DNA of 64,000 nt from Streptomyces sp. SW4 (GCA_003248315.1 QKWM01000004.1:2046001-2110000), one strand, 5' to 3'; counted from the stretch's first letter, positions 35,553-46,181 are shown. Program-made: numbers and translations. The notes: generated from the letters alone by a model not told the origin.

Positions 35553-36817
35553 TCAGTCCCGCGGATCCGGCGGGTCCGGCAGGTGTGGCAGGTCAGGCAC
35601 GTTCGGCAGGTCCGGCAGGTCCGGCAGGTCCGGCAGCTCACGGAGCCGGCGGACCGCGAACACCGTCGTGTCGTCCGTCAGCCGCGCCCCGCAGTGCCGC
35701 AGCGTGCCGTCGCGGACGACGGCGACCAGGCGGCGGGGCCCGGTGTCCCGCGGGTCGGCGGCGACGGCCCGCCGGACCTCCTCGGCGTAGGGGTAGAAGC
35801 AGCCGTCGCGGTCGCGGGCCTCGCTCACCCCGTCGGTGACCAGCAGCAGCGTCTCGTCGTCGGCGAGCGGCAGCCGGCACACCGGCGGCGGCCCGGTGCC
35901 GAGTTCGGCGAGGCCCAGCGGCAGACCGCCGACGGCCGGCAGCCGCCGGACCCCGCGCGGCCCGGCCACCAGCGGCGGTTCGTGGCCGAAGACGACCGCG
36001 TCCACGGTGCCGGGGCGTCGTCGGGGAAGCCGATCAGCACGGCGGTCGCGAACCGGTCCCCGTCGGACCGGCCCACGGCCGCGGTGTGGTCGCGGTGCCG
36101 GACCATCCGGGTCTCCAGCCGCTCGGCGACCGTGGCGAGGTCGGGCTCGTGGTAGCCGGCCTCCCGGAACGTGCCGAGCAGGGCCGCCGCCGTCTCCACC
36201 GCGCCCAGCCCCTTGCCCTGCACGTCGCCGAGGAGGACGCGGGTGCCGTACCGGCCGGGCTGGATGTCGTAGAAGTCGCCCCCGACGCGGGCCTCGGTGT
36301 CGGCCGTGAGGTAGGCGGCGGCGTGTTCGAGGCCGGCCCAGCGCGGCGGCAGCGGGCGCAGCACGGTACGCCGGGTGGCCTCGGCCACGTCCCGCATGTG
36401 CAGCATCCGGCGTTCACCGCGCACCCGGACCGCGCAGGCCAGCGTGGCCAGCAGCCCGCCGACGGCGACGAGGATCAGGTCGGGCAGCCCGGTCTGGTAC
36501 TCGTGCGGCCAGGCGCTGTCCACGACGACGTACGTGACGAGCGACAGCGCGGCGAGGACGGCGGTCCCCCACACCCCGCAGATCGCGGCGGCGGTGCCGG
36601 GCACGAGCACGATCCACGAGATGGTCCGGAACTCGCCGCCGGTGTTGCCGTCGGCCACGGTGATGCCGACGAGGAGCAGCAGCGGCGGTACCCAGGCGAC
36701 GCTGCGGCCGCGTACGCGCAGCAGTTGGTGCCGGTGCACGGCCGGGGGCCGGCCGGCGTCCTCCGCGGGCGGCCACGGCCGGCCGCTCACCGGCCTCAGG
36801 ACGCGACCCCTCACCAC
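35553..36817 (-). CDS. Membrane PP2C/SpoIIE-type phosphatase with LPD repeat tail (frameshifted)
   Basis: About 421 residues from a GTG near 36817. Three or four N-terminal membrane helices (VAWVPPLLLLVGITVA; ISWIVLVPGTAAAICGVWG; LILVAVGGLLATLACAV) precede a SpoIIE/PP2C domain: RVGGDFYDIQPGRYGTRVLL, GDVQGKGLGAVETAAALL and LLLVTDGVSEARDRDG, with the metal-binding aspartates present. One base is lost at 36012-36015. The C terminus is a run of Leu-Pro-Asp triplets from a 9-bp DNA repeat. Probably a Ser/Thr phosphatase in an anti-sigma partner-switch pathway; same strand as the caspase block but 203 nt away. Confidence 0.88.
35571..35640. repeat. 9-bp tandem repeat encoding Leu-Pro-Asp at the phosphatase C terminus
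   Basis: Perfect and diverged copies of GTCCGGCAG (minus strand CTGCCGGAC) occupy the last 30 codons of the PP2C phosphatase gene. Confidence 0.9.
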
Positions 36818-36916
36818 CCCAGCGAAACACGGGCCCGCTCCTCGCGCACCCTGACTTGCCTGCGGGCGGCGCCAGGTGTGCGCTGGTAGACGGGGCGAGG
36901 AGAGAGGAGTGCTCTC

Positions 36917-37406
36917 ATGGCTCATGCGGCACCCGCGTCCCGCGGAACGACCGGCACGGCCGGAACCACCGGAACGACCGGCGCGTCCGGGCAGCGCGGC
37001 CGGGGCCCGGCGGCCCTGCCGACGTCTTCGGCCCGGGCGTCCACCGGGCCGTGAAATACGGGCTGCCCGTCGTGATCGGCCTGGTCTACGGCTTCTGGGC
37101 GGCGGCCAACCGGCGCCACGGCGGCCCCATCACCGGCGGCAACCTGCTGTTCGGCTTCATGACCGCGCTCGGGTACATCGTCCTCAACATCGCGGTCGGG
37201 TCGTGGCCGAGCGGTCGATGCGCGAGGTGCACGCCGTGCTGTGGGCGGCGTTCGCCGGTACCGCGGTCGGCTTCCTGTACGCGCAGAGCGGCGTGGCCGT
37301 GTTCACGTGCGTCGTGGTGTCACTGGCCGTGGCGGCGGGCGTGTTCGCGGTGCTGTTCTACCGCTACTACACGCACGAGGACGCGACGGGGCGGCGCATC
37401 GACTGA
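36917..37406 (+). CDS. Small integral membrane protein (frameshifted)
   Basis: About 163 residues. GAGGAG precedes the ATG. A Thr/Gly-rich start is followed by about four membrane helices (YGLPVVIGLVYGFWAAA; LLFGFMTALGYIVLNIAV; AVLWAAFAGTAVGFLYAQSG; CVVVSLAVAAGVFAVLFYRY). Two bases are missing, at 37006-37008 and 37198-37200. Divergent from the PP2C gene. I do not recognise the family. Confidence 0.65.
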
Positions 37407-37510
37407 GGAAGCCCGCCGCCGGCCGTCCGCCGTCCGCGGTCCGCCGGCCGCCGTCCGGGGTGACGACGGGCTCGGACACGGACGCGGACAGCCGACGCGG
37501 ACAGCCGACG

Positions 37511-37536
37511 CGGGGCCCGGCCGTTCGGCCGGGCCC
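37511..37536. terminator. Bidirectional hairpin terminator
   Basis: GGGGCCCGGCC-GTTC-GGCCGGGCCCC, an 11-bp stem with a tetraloop between two convergent genes. It is preceded by GACGCGGACAGCC repeats. Confidence 0.8.
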
Positions 37537-37583
37537 CGTGTGCGGGTGGGTTTCGCCGGTGGGTCCGCGCGGCGCGGGAGTTC

Positions 37584-38014
37584 CTACGGGTTCTTCCACT
37601 GCGGGCACACGTCCGCGCACCGCGGCACCCACCGGCCGCCGGAGTCGACGAAGGCCGCGCTCGCCCAGCCCTGGGCCCCGTCGAGCCAGTACCAGTACGG
37701 GTTGCCGTTGACGCTCTGGCCGCGGACGGCGCACAGGACGCGGTCCTCGGTGCCCGGTGCCAGGCGGGCCACGGCGGGCGCGTGGCTGGTCGGCGCCTCC
37801 CGCACGGCGAGCGGGGTGGGCGAGGTGACGGTGCCCCAGATCGCGTCGTCGCCACGGACCGCGGGCCGTCCGGGTACGCGGGTGCGGGCGCCGCCGGGAC
37901 GGACGCCGCCGGTACGGGCGCCGCCGCTGCCGTGGTGCCCGCCGCTGCGGCGAGCAGTGTGCCGCCCGTGAGCAGGGCGGCGGCCAGGCCGCGCAGGGCC
38001 GGAGTGGTGCGCAT
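37584..38014 (-). CDS. Secreted SH3-like domain protein (frameshifted)
   Basis: About 143 residues from the ATG at 38014 (GGAG 6 nt upstream). A Sec signal (LAAALLTGGTLLAAAAGTTA, then A) and Pro/Ala linker lead to an SH3b-like domain: IWGTVTSPTPLAVREAPTSH, VARLAPGTEDRVLCAVRGQS and YWYWLDGAQGWASAAFV, with two cysteines near the end (RCADVCPQ). One base is lost near 37852-37853. Likely binds cell wall or an extracellular partner. Confidence 0.75.
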
Positions 38015-38267
38015 GATCGGCTCCAATCTCCCCCGCTCCAGGTAACACCCGTTCGGGTGAGCCCTCCACCTGAAAGAGTGAACGCGCAGATCAGGGCGGG
38101 TCTACCGGACGCCGGCCCGGCGGAGCCCCGCCAGGGATCCGAAGAAGCCCCGAGGAAGCCCCGAGGGAGCCCCGAGGGAGGCTGCCGGACCCGGCCGGCG
38201 GGTGCCGGCGTCGCCCGGATGCAGTCCCGCGCTCGCGCGCCCGGCCCGCGCGGCCTTGCCTGGAAGC

Positions 38268-39155
38268 GTGTCCGTCCGTCTCCGCACCACCCTGTCGGCG
38301 ACCCTGCTCGCCCTCGCCTGCCTGCTCGCGCCGTGCGGCACGCTGGCGGCCTGGGCGGTGCACGGCGTCGGCGACACCGGCCGCTACAGCGCCGCCGTGG
38401 CGCCCCTGGCGGCCGATCCGGACGTGCGCGACGCGTTCGCGGACGCAGTGGGCGAGGGCGTCGGGAACGAGGTCGCCGCCGGCCCGATGCCGGGCGCCGT
38501 CCGGCTGTTCGTGCAGGACGCGGCACGGTCGTTCACCGCCACGGAGGCCTTCCGCGCGGGCTGGGACACCGCCCACCGCACCGTGCACGCCGCGGTCCTG
38601 CACGCGCTGCGGGACGACGGCGCCCGCGGCCGTCCGGTCACCGTCGACCTGTCCCCGGTGACCGCCCGGGTCAAGGACCAACTGGCGCGGGACCACGTGC
38701 CGTTCGCGCACCGCATCCCGGTCCGTACGACGACGGTCACCGTGCTGCGGGCCGCCGAGGCGGACCGGCTGAGGAAGGGCTACCACGTGCTGGACGCCGC
38801 CGCACTCTGGCTGCCGGTGGCGGCCGTCGTCTTCGCCGTCGCCGGGATCGCCCTGGCCACCCGGCGCCGCCGCGCGGTCACGGCCGCCGGGCTCGGCACC
38901 GCCCTGGGCGGGGCGCTGCTCGGGCTGGCCGTCGTGATCGGGCGCCGGCTCACCCTGGCCGAGCTGCCCGGCACCGTGCACGGCCCGGCCGTGGGCGCCG
39001 TCTACGACGCCCTCACGGCCACCCTGCGCACGGCGGCCTGGCTGCTGGTCGCCCTCGGCCTGACCGTCGCCCTCGCCTCCTGGCTCACCGGCCCGCAGGG
39101 CCCCCTCCGGCGCCGTACCCCGCGCCGCAAGCCCCTGCGGGACCCGGTGCCGTAG
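38268..39155 (+). CDS. Membrane protein, four helices with extracytoplasmic loop
   Basis: 295 residues from a GTG at 38268. A first membrane helix (ATLLALACLLAPCGTLAAW) is followed by a roughly 150-residue soluble domain and three more helices (ALWLPVAAVVFAVAGIALA; LGGALLGLAVVIGRRL; LLVALGLTVALASWL). No frameshift is seen. The ribosome binding site is weak, so the start is uncertain. Family not recognised. Confidence 0.65.
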   Translation: MSVRLRTTLSATLLALACLLAPCGTLAAWAVHGVGDTGRYSAAVAPLAADPDVRDAFADAVGEGVGNEVAAGPMPGAVRLFVQDAARSFTATEAFRAGWDTAHRTVHAAVLHALRDDGARGRPVTVDLSPVTARVKDQLARDHVPFAHRIPVRTTTVTVLRAAEADRLRKGYHVLDAAALWLPVAAVVFAVAGIALATRRRRAVTAAGLGTALGGALLGLAVVIGRRLTLAELPGTVHGPAVGAVYDALTATLRTAAWLLVALGLTVALASWLTGPQGPLRRRTPRRKPLRDPVP

Positions 39156-39332
39156 CCGCCGCGGGCCGCCCGCACCGGCGTCGCACCGCCCGCCCCCCTG
39201 CACCCGCCCGTCGGGCCGCACGCGCATCGGGTCGCCTGCGGTGGCGGGGAACTTTCCGGGCGGGCGGCCCGTCCTTCAGGAAGACTTCGGGGCGCTGCCC
39301 ATCCGCTTCTTCTCCGACCGGGGGGCCGGGAC

Positions 39333-40339
39333 TTGGACACGGACACCGCGGCGGCCGCGTGGACGGTCCCGGACGACGCACCCCGGCGCCGGCGCGGCGG
39401 ACGGCGGCTCGGGGCCTGGTGCGCCGCCCTGCTGTTCGCGGGGGTGAGCGTGGTCGTCGGCTGCCGGGCCGCCGACAGCGACGGCGTGACCCCGGTGCCC
39501 CAGCTGCTCGCGTTCCTGCCCTGGCTGCTGGTGCCGACCGGCGCCGGCCTGCTGCTGACCCTGCTCGCCCGCTGGTGGACGGGTGCCGTGTGGGGCGTGG
39601 TCCTGCTCGGCACGCTCGCCTGGTTCATCGAGCCGTACGGCAGGACCGGCGACCCCACCGGCCTGCCCGTGACCGAGCTGCGGGTGCTGACCTCCAACGT
39701 GGAGTTCGGGCAGGGCACCGGCGCGCTGACCGCCGCCGTGCGCCGGGAGAGACCCGACCTCGTCTTCGTACAGGAGTGCGAGTACACGTGTGACGCGGCG
39801 CTGCGCCGCGACCTCGGCGGGACTACCCGCACCGCCGGGCCGTCGAGGGCGGCGGCTCGAAGGGCTCGGTCATCCTCAGCCGGTTCCCGCTGCGCGGCAC
39901 CGACGAGGTCCCCGGCACCATGGGCATGCCCGGCGCCGTCGCCGACGTCGAGGGCGTCGCGGTCCGGCTCCAGCTCGCGCACCCCATGCCCCCGCTGCCC
40001 GACCAGGTCGGGCTGTGGCGCACGGAGCTGGACGCCCTGCGCGACGCCGCGGCCCGGGCCACCGACGGCCCCGCGATCTTCGCCGGTGACTTCAACGCCT
40101 CCCAGGACCACGCGGCCTTCCGCCGGATCCTGGACGCCGGGCTGCGCGACGCGGCCCGGCTGGCCGGCGCCGACCGGACGCCCACCTGGCCGTCCCGGAC
40201 GACGCCGGCGTTCGGCACGCAGATCGACCACGTGCTGGTGTCGGAGGACTTCACCGCGCGCGACGCCCGCTTCCTCGGCCTCGCCGACACCGACCACCGG
40301 GCGGTGGTCGTCGACCTCACGTTGCACGGGCGCGGCTGA
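39333..40339 (+). CDS. Endonuclease/exonuclease/phosphatase family membrane protein (frameshifted)
   Basis: About 335 residues, probable TTG start at 39333. Two or three N-terminal helices (AALLFAGVSVVVG; LLAFLPWLLVPTGAGLLLTL; GVVLLGTLAWFI) precede an EEP domain facing outside: LRVLTSNVEFGQGT, DLVFVQECEYTC, AIFAGDFNASQDH, IDHVLVSEDF and DTDHRAVVVDL, the family Asn/Glu/Asp/His set. One base is missing at 39819-39821. It would hydrolyse phosphodiester or phosphomonoester bonds; substrate unknown. Confidence 0.85.
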
Positions 40340-40367
40340 GGCGCCGCGCCCGTGCGGCCGGCGCGGA

Positions 40368-42448
40368 TCAGACGCCGATGTCGCGGCCGTCCGCGCGCCA
40401 CACCGCCACGACCGCCGGGCGCACGATCTTCCCGGGCCGTCGGGCCAGGTGCTGGCCGGCTTCTCCACCGAGGCGCCGTCGATCTCGCCCGGGTGCTGGA
40501 CGGCGACCAGGACACGTCGGTCCTGGATGATCGGCCCGCAGGTCTCGGCACCGTTCGGCACGGTCAGGAACTGCTTCAGCTCGCCCCGCCGGTCGCCGCT
40601 GGTGGCGACGCCGAACAGCCCGTCGTGGTTGCCGAGCGCGTTGCCGTCGGTGGACAGCCACAGGTTGCCGTGGTCGTCGAAGGCCACGTTGTCCGGGCAG
40701 GAGATCGGGCTGACGGACTCCTTCGGGAAGCCCGCGAAGTAGGTGGCCGGGTCCTCCGGGTCGCCGGCGACGAGGAACAGCGACCACGCGAACCGGGTGC
40801 TCTCGGGCCGGTTCCAGCGCTCGGTCAGCTCCAGGACGTGGCCGTGCTTGTTGCTGGTGCGCGGGTTGGCCTCGTCGGGACCGGCGTAACCGGACTTGCC
40901 GCGGTTGGAGTTGTTGGTGAGGGCGACGTACACCTTGCCGGTCTGCGGCGAGGGCTCGATGTCCTCCGGGCGGTCCATCTTGGTCGCGCCGACCTTGTCG
41001 CCGGCGAGCCGCGTGAAGACGCAGACCTCCTCGGCGGTCATGCCCTCGACGTGCGAGACGGCGCCGTCCGCGGTCGCGGTGACCAGCGGGATCCACTCGC
41101 CGCTGCCGTCGAACTCGCCGTCGCCGGGCAGCTTGCCCGTGCCGTCGATCTCGATCGCGGGGGAGTCGCCGGTGAGCTTGGCGACGTAGAGGGTGCCCTC
41201 GTCGAGCAGCGAGAGGTTGTGCTCGCGGGCCGCGCGGGAGCTGCCGTGCCGCATCCGCTTGCTGCCGACGAACTTGTAGAAGTAGTCGAACCGCTCGTCG
41301 TCACCGGAGTAGACGACCGGGCGCCCGTCCCGGGTCAGCCGCACGGTCGCCGCCTCGTGCTTGAAGCGGCCGAGCAGGGTGTGCTTGCGCGGCGTGGAGT
41401 CCGGGTCGTACGGGTCGAACTCGACGACGTAGCCGAAGCGGTGCACCTCGTTCGGCTCCTGCGCCACGTCGAACCGCTTGTCGAAGCGCTCCCACTTGCG
41501 CTCGGTGGCGCCGGAGCCGACGCCGTACCGCTTGTCCGTCGTCCGCGTGCCGTTGGCGAAGTACTGGTTGAAGTTCTCCTCGCCGTGCAGCGTCGTGCCC
41601 CACGGGGTGGTGCCGCCGGAGCAGTTGTTGAGGGTGCCGAGGACCGTGCGGCCGGCGCGGTCGACGGAGGTCTTGACCAGGTCCGACCCGGCGGCGGGGC
41701 CGGTGAGCCGGAACTCGGTGGTGGCGGTGACGCGCCGGTTGAGGTGGTGCCGGGGGACGGGCGTCAGCCTGCCGGTGCGCCGGTCCTCCTCCACGACGAC
41801 CGCGGACAGCCCGTGCGCCGCCCAGGCGATCTCGACCTGCTCCCGGGTCGGGTTCTCGGAGTCGTAGCCGCGGAACATGAGCACCTCGTCGGTGTACTCG
41901 TGGTTGGCGACGAGGAGCTGGCGGCCGCGCTCGCCGCGCAGCGGCAGCAGGGCGAGGAAGTCGTTGTTGTACCCGAACTGACCGGCCTGCGCCTCGGCGG
42001 TCTGGTTCTCCGGGTCGAACTTGGGCGCACCGCGCAGGATGGGCTCGCCCCAGCGGATCACGACGCCCTGCTCGTAGCCCTCGGGGACGACGACGGCGTC
42101 CTCGGTGTTGGGCGCCACGGGCGTGAACCGCAGTCCGCGGGCGCCCTTCGGTTTGCCGCTCCCGTGCGCCTGGCCCTTTCCGGCCACCGGCGCCGCCTGC
42201 GCCTCGGGGGCGCCCGCGACACCGGCCGCTCCGGCGCCGGCCGCGGCGACGGTCACGACGGCGGCGGCCCGCATCATCGAGCGGCGGCTGAGCGCACCGG
42301 CGATGACATCGCCGACGTACGCGTTGTCGCTGGTGTTGGGCACCTCGTGGAAGCAGGCGTCCCCACACCGGAATCGGCAGGTCATGGCGGACCGGCCGCC
42401 AGGGTGCGAACCGGACGGCGTTCCGATCAACGGCAGCAGCTTGCGCAC
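40368..42448 (-). CDS. phoX: PhoX-family alkaline phosphatase (C-terminal frameshift)
   Basis: About 693 residues from the GTG at 42448 (GGGGAG 6 nt upstream). A twin-arginine-like segment SRRSMMRAAAVVTVAAAG lies after a 55-residue lead. PhoX motifs include NCSGGTTPWGTTLHGEENFN, MDRPEDIEPSPQTGKVYVAL and NVAFDDHGNLWLSTDGN. PhoX enzymes are Tat-exported, calcium/iron-dependent phosphatases that release phosphate outside the cell. One base is lost at 40431-40433 near the end. A PHO box 74-95 nt upstream indicates PhoP control under phosphate starvation. Confidence 0.9.
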
Positions 42449-42493
42449 TGTTTTCTCCCCTTGGGTGCCCTTGGTGACAGCGCGACCGTAGGG

Positions 42494-42505
42494 GCACATA
42501 TGTGC
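42494..42505. promoter_or_regulatory. Perfect 12-bp palindrome in the phoX promoter
   Basis: GCACATATGTGC lies between the PHO box and the phoX start. Its centre CATATG could double as the -10 of the phoX promoter, 19 nt from the PHO box. Confidence 0.45.
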
Positions 42506-42521
42506 GGCAGTCGGGCGCCGG

Positions 42522-42543
42522 GGTGAACAGCGGGTGAACCCGG
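42522..42543 (-). promoter_or_regulatory. PHO box (PhoP binding repeats)
   Basis: On the minus strand GTTCACC occurs twice, exactly 11 nt apart (42533-42539 and 42522-42528), with a degenerate third GTTCTCC upstream. Eleven-nucleotide direct repeats of GTTCACC-type are the Streptomyces PhoP site. It lies upstream of phoX. Confidence 0.8.
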
Positions 42544-42726
42544 AGAACCACCGGTCGGTTGGGTGACGACCCGGCGCCGACGGGCAGGCGGTCCGGAAGC
42601 CGACCTTGACGGGAGCCCCGGTGCTGTGCCAGACCCTGCCCTGGACCACCCGCCGGGGCCGCTAACCTTACGTGTCCGTCCTGGCCAGGGATCGACGGGC
42701 TACAACTCACGCGAAGGGTTGCGCAC

Positions 42727-44286
42727 ATGGGCATTCTCACTCTCCTGCGGAACGCGTTCGGACGGTCACGCAAGGCACGGACCGCCCACGCCGAGGAGAC
42801 CGCGCAGGAGACGGCACCCTCGCAGGAGCACCGGGAGCCGTCGGCACCCCGGCCGACGGCACAGCAGCCGGAGACGCCCGCGTCTTCGTCCACGCCTGCG
42901 ACGCCGTCCCCGTCCACGCCCACGTCCACGCCCCCGAGGGTCCCGTCCCAGTCGACGGCACCGGAGCCCGCCGCCACGCCGCAGGTCCCGGAGCCGCGCC
43001 CGGCGACGCAGGAGCACGACCTGGTCGCGGCGGCCTTCGACAACGTGACGGTCCCCAGGCCCCAGCCCCGACCGACAACCACGAGCCCCCACACGGAAGC
43101 CCGAGCCCACCCGGAGCCCGCCCCGGAACCGACCTCGGAGCACAAGCCGGAACCGACCCCGGAGCCCGCCCGACCCCGGAGCCCGAGCCCGAACCGCAGC
43201 CCGCTCCGGAGCCGCAGCCCACCCTGAGCCCGAGCCGGAGCCCACCCGGCCCCCGAGCCGGCCGCTACCGCCGAGCCCGCCACCCCCGCCCCTGCCCCGG
43301 AACCCGCGGCCGCCGACGGCGACCAGGCCCGCAAGGGCCACCCGCACCCGACGACGAGACCCGCACGGGTGGTGCGGGCGGGAACACCCCCGCCGAAGGC
43401 GAAGCCGAGGCCCCGACCGAGCCGGCCGCTACCGCCGAGCCCGCCACCCCCGCCCCGGAACCCGCAGCCGCCGACGGCGACCAGGCCCCGCAAGGGCCAC
43501 CCGCACCCGACGACGAGACCCGCACGGGTGGTGCGGGCGGGAACACCCCCGCCGAAGGCGAAGCCGAGGCCACGAAACCCGCCACCCCGGCAGCCCCGTC
43601 AGCCCCGGCCACCCCGCCGCCCGCCTCCGCTCCCGCGCCCCCGGCCTCACCACCGCCCACAAGGCCGCCGGCGCCGCCCTGAAGAAGCTCGGCCTGACCG
43701 GCACCCGCGCCAAGGTCTACCTCGTCCTCGACCGCTCCGCGTCCATGCGCCCGTACTACAAGGACGGCTCCGCCCAGGCCCTCGCCGAGCAGACCCTCGC
43801 CCTGGCCGCGCACGTCGACCCGGACGCCACGGTCCCCGTCGTCTTCTTCTCCACCGAGCTGGACGGCACGGGCGAGCTGACCCTCACCGACCACGAGAAC
43901 AAGATCGACACCCTGCACGCCGGCCTCGGCCGGATGGGCCGTACCAGCTACCACGCGGCCGTCGCCGAGGTGATCGCCCTCCACGAGAAGTCGGCCGACC
44001 CCACCGCCCGGCCCTGGTGGTCTTCCAGACGGACGGCGCCCCGGACGCCAAGACCCCGGCCACCCGCTCCCTGGCGGACGCGGCGGAGACCCACCCGAAC
44101 CTGTTCTTCTCGTTCGTCGCCTTCGGCGACCCGGAGAACAAGGCCTTCGACTACCTCCGCAAGCTCAGGACGGGCAACACGGCCCACTTCCTCGCCGGCG
44201 AGACCCCCCGCGAGCTGACCGACAAGGAGCTGTACGAGGGCATCCTCGCCGCCTGGCGCCCCGAGCCCTCCCCCGCCGCCCCGTAG
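42727..44286 (+). CDS. vWA domain protein with long Pro/Glu-rich linker (heavily frameshifted)
   Basis: About 521 residues. A short basic start (MGILTLLRNAFGRSRKARTA) leads into about 270 residues of Pro/Ala/Glu-rich low complexity, then AALKKLGLTGTRAKVYLVLD and the vWA domain with MIDAS DRSAS, VVFFSTELDGTGELTL and VFQTDGAPDAK, ending in FLAGETPRELTDKELYEGIL. This resembles TerY/TerF-type vWA proteins of stress and tellurite-resistance systems. I infer six lost bases, near 43170, 43220, 43250, 43328, 43650 and 44012. The linker contains a duplication of about 160 bp. Confidence 0.82.
43254..43573. repeat. Direct duplication of about 160 bp in the vWA gene linker
   Basis: Two near-identical copies, about 43254-43410 and 43418-43573. 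The first has CAGGCCCGCAAGGG where the second has CAGGCCCCGCAAGGG, a one-base difference in a C run, and a 6-nt insertion elsewhere. Confidence 0.88.
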
Positions 44287-44297
44287 CCCCGCCCGAC

Positions 44298-44341
44298 GGG
44301 CCGCCCCTTTCCCACCCCTCAGAACGGAAAGCGGGCGGCCC
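44298..44341 (+). terminator. Terminator of the vWA gene
   Basis: GGGCCGCCCCTTTCC pairs with GGAAAGCGGGCGGCCC (one bulge) around a 13-nt loop, starting 12 nt after the stop and ending just before the metG leader. Confidence 0.75.
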
Positions 44342-44342
44342 A

Positions 44343-44388
44343 CCCATGTCGGCTACGATTTCAAGGTTCGATAGACGACCGACATGGG
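44343..44388 (+). promoter_or_regulatory. metG leader inverted repeat overlapping the ribosome binding site
   Basis: CCCATGTCGG (44343-44352) and CCGACATGGG (44379-44388) are perfect 10-bp inverted repeats 26 nt apart. The right arm overlaps GGGAG, the metG Shine-Dalgarno. A possible -10, TACGAT (44354-44359), lies between the arms, so this could be either an RNA hairpin masking the ribosome site or paired protein-binding sites flanking the promoter. Confidence 0.6.
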
Positions 44389-44398
44389 AGCAGCCCCG

Positions 44399-46125
44399 AT
44401 GGCTCGACACCTCATCACCAGCGCCCTTCCGTACATCAACGGGATCAAGCACCTGGGCAACATGGTGGGGTCCATGCTCCCGGCGGACGTGTACTCCCGG
44501 TACCTCCGCCAGCGCGGTCACGACGTCCTCTACATCTGTGCGACGGACGAGCACGGCACCCCGGCCGAGCTGGCGGCGAAGGAGCAGGGCCTTCCGGTCG
44601 CGGACTTCTGTGCCCAGGCCCACGACGCCCAGAAGGCGGTCTACGACGGCTTCGCCCTCGCGTTCGACTACTTCGGCCGCAGTTCCTCCCGCAGAACGTC
44701 GAGATCACCCAGCACTTCGCCCGCAAGCTGAACGAGAACGGCTTCATCGAGGAGCGGGCGATCCGCCAGGTGTACAGCCCGGCCGACGGCCGCTTCCTCC
44801 CGGACCGCTACGTGGAGGGCACCTGCCCCCACTGCGGCTACGACAAGGCCCGCGGCGACCAGTGCGAGAACTGCACCCGGGTCCTGGACCCGACCGACCT
44901 GATCGACCCGCGCTCGGCGATCTCCGGCTCGACGGACCTGGAGGTCCGCGAGACCAAGCACCTGTTCCTCCTCCAGTCCAAGCTCCAGCACGAGGTCGAG
45001 GCGTGGGTGGCCGCCCACGAGGAGGAGTGGCCCCAGCTGGCCGCCTCCATCGCCCGCAAGTGGCTGAACGAGGGGCTGCACGACCGCGCCATCACCCGCG
45101 ACCTGGACTGGGGCGTCCCGGTCCCGGCCGACACCTGGCCGGACCTGGCCGCCGAGGGCAAGGTCTTCTACGTCTGGTTCGACGCCCCGATCGAGTACAT
45201 CGGCGCGACGAAGGAGTGGGCGGACGCGGCCCCCGCCGGTGAGACGCGGGACTGGAAGTCCTGGTGGTACGAGGCGGACGACACCGTCCGCTACACCGAG
45301 TTCATGGCCAAGGACAACGTCCCGTTCCACACGGTGATGTTCCCGGCGACCGAGCTGGGCGTGCGCGAGCCGTGGAAGAAGGTCGACTACGTCAAGGCGT
45401 TCAACTGGCTGACGTACTACGGCGGCAAGTTCTCCACCTCCCAGAAGCGCGGTGTCTTCACCGACCAGGCGCTGGAGATCCTGCCCGCCGACTACTGGCG
45501 CTACTTCCTGATCGCCAACGCCCCCGAGTCGGACGACGCGTCCTTCACCTGGGAGCACTTCACCGCCACGGTCAACAAGGACCTGGCGGACACCCTCGGC
45601 AACTTCGTCAACCGCGTGCTGTCCTTCTCCAAGAAGCGCTTCGGCGAGGAGGTCCCGGCGGGCGGCGAGCCCGGCGAGGCGGAGACGCGGCTCGGCGAGG
45701 AGATCGCGCGGCTCCTCGCGGAGTACGAGTCCCAGATGGAGGCCCTCCAGTTCCGCAAGGCCGCCGCGGCCCTGCGCGCCCTGTGGTCGGCCGGCAACTC
45801 CTACCTGGAGGAGAAGGCCCCCTGGCTGGAGATCAAGACCGACAAGGACGCCGCGGCGCTCACGCTGCGCACGGCGATGAACCTGATCCACCTGTACTCG
45901 GTGGTGTCGGAGCCGTTCATCCCCTCGTCCGCGGCGGCGATGCGCTCGGCCTTCTCCCTGCCGGACGACACGGCGACCTGGGTGACTCCCGAGGAGGCCC
46001 GCGCCCTGACCACGCTCACGCCCGGCGTCCCCTTCACGGTCCCGCCGGTCCTGTTCGCCAAGCTCACGGACGAGGACCTGGAGGCGTACAAGCAGCGCTT
46101 CGGCGGTGAGCCCGAGACGGCGTAG
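44399..46125 (+). CDS. metG: Methionyl-tRNA synthetase (frameshifted)
   Basis: About 575 residues. Class I synthetase with the HIGH-like site in LPYINGIKHLGN (about 11-22), four-cysteine zinc knuckle CPHCGYDKARGDQCENC, the tryptophan-rich FYVWFDAPIEYIG and the KMSKS counterpart KFSTS. It ends with an anticodon-binding helical domain and lacks the C-terminal tRNA-binding domain. ATG at 44399 has GGGAG 8 nt upstream. One base is missing at 44688-44690. As this enzyme is essential, the break must be a sequence error unless a second metG exists. Confidence 0.95.
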
Positions 46126-46181
46126 CGTTGGCCGGGTCACGCCGAGGGGCGGCGTGACCCGTTCACGAGGGGGGACCGTCC

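Noticed and set aside
39002..42649. A 1215-codon open frame on the minus strand
   Set aside because: Only 40368-42448 is PhoX. The rest is read-through past the frameshift at 40431-40433 and an upstream extension before the GTG with its ribosome site; it runs antisense to the endonuclease/phosphatase gene.
44361..44371. tRNA-like TTCAAGGTTCGA near metG
   Set aside because: It resembles a T-loop, but there is no acceptor stem or cloverleaf; it is part of the metG leader repeat.
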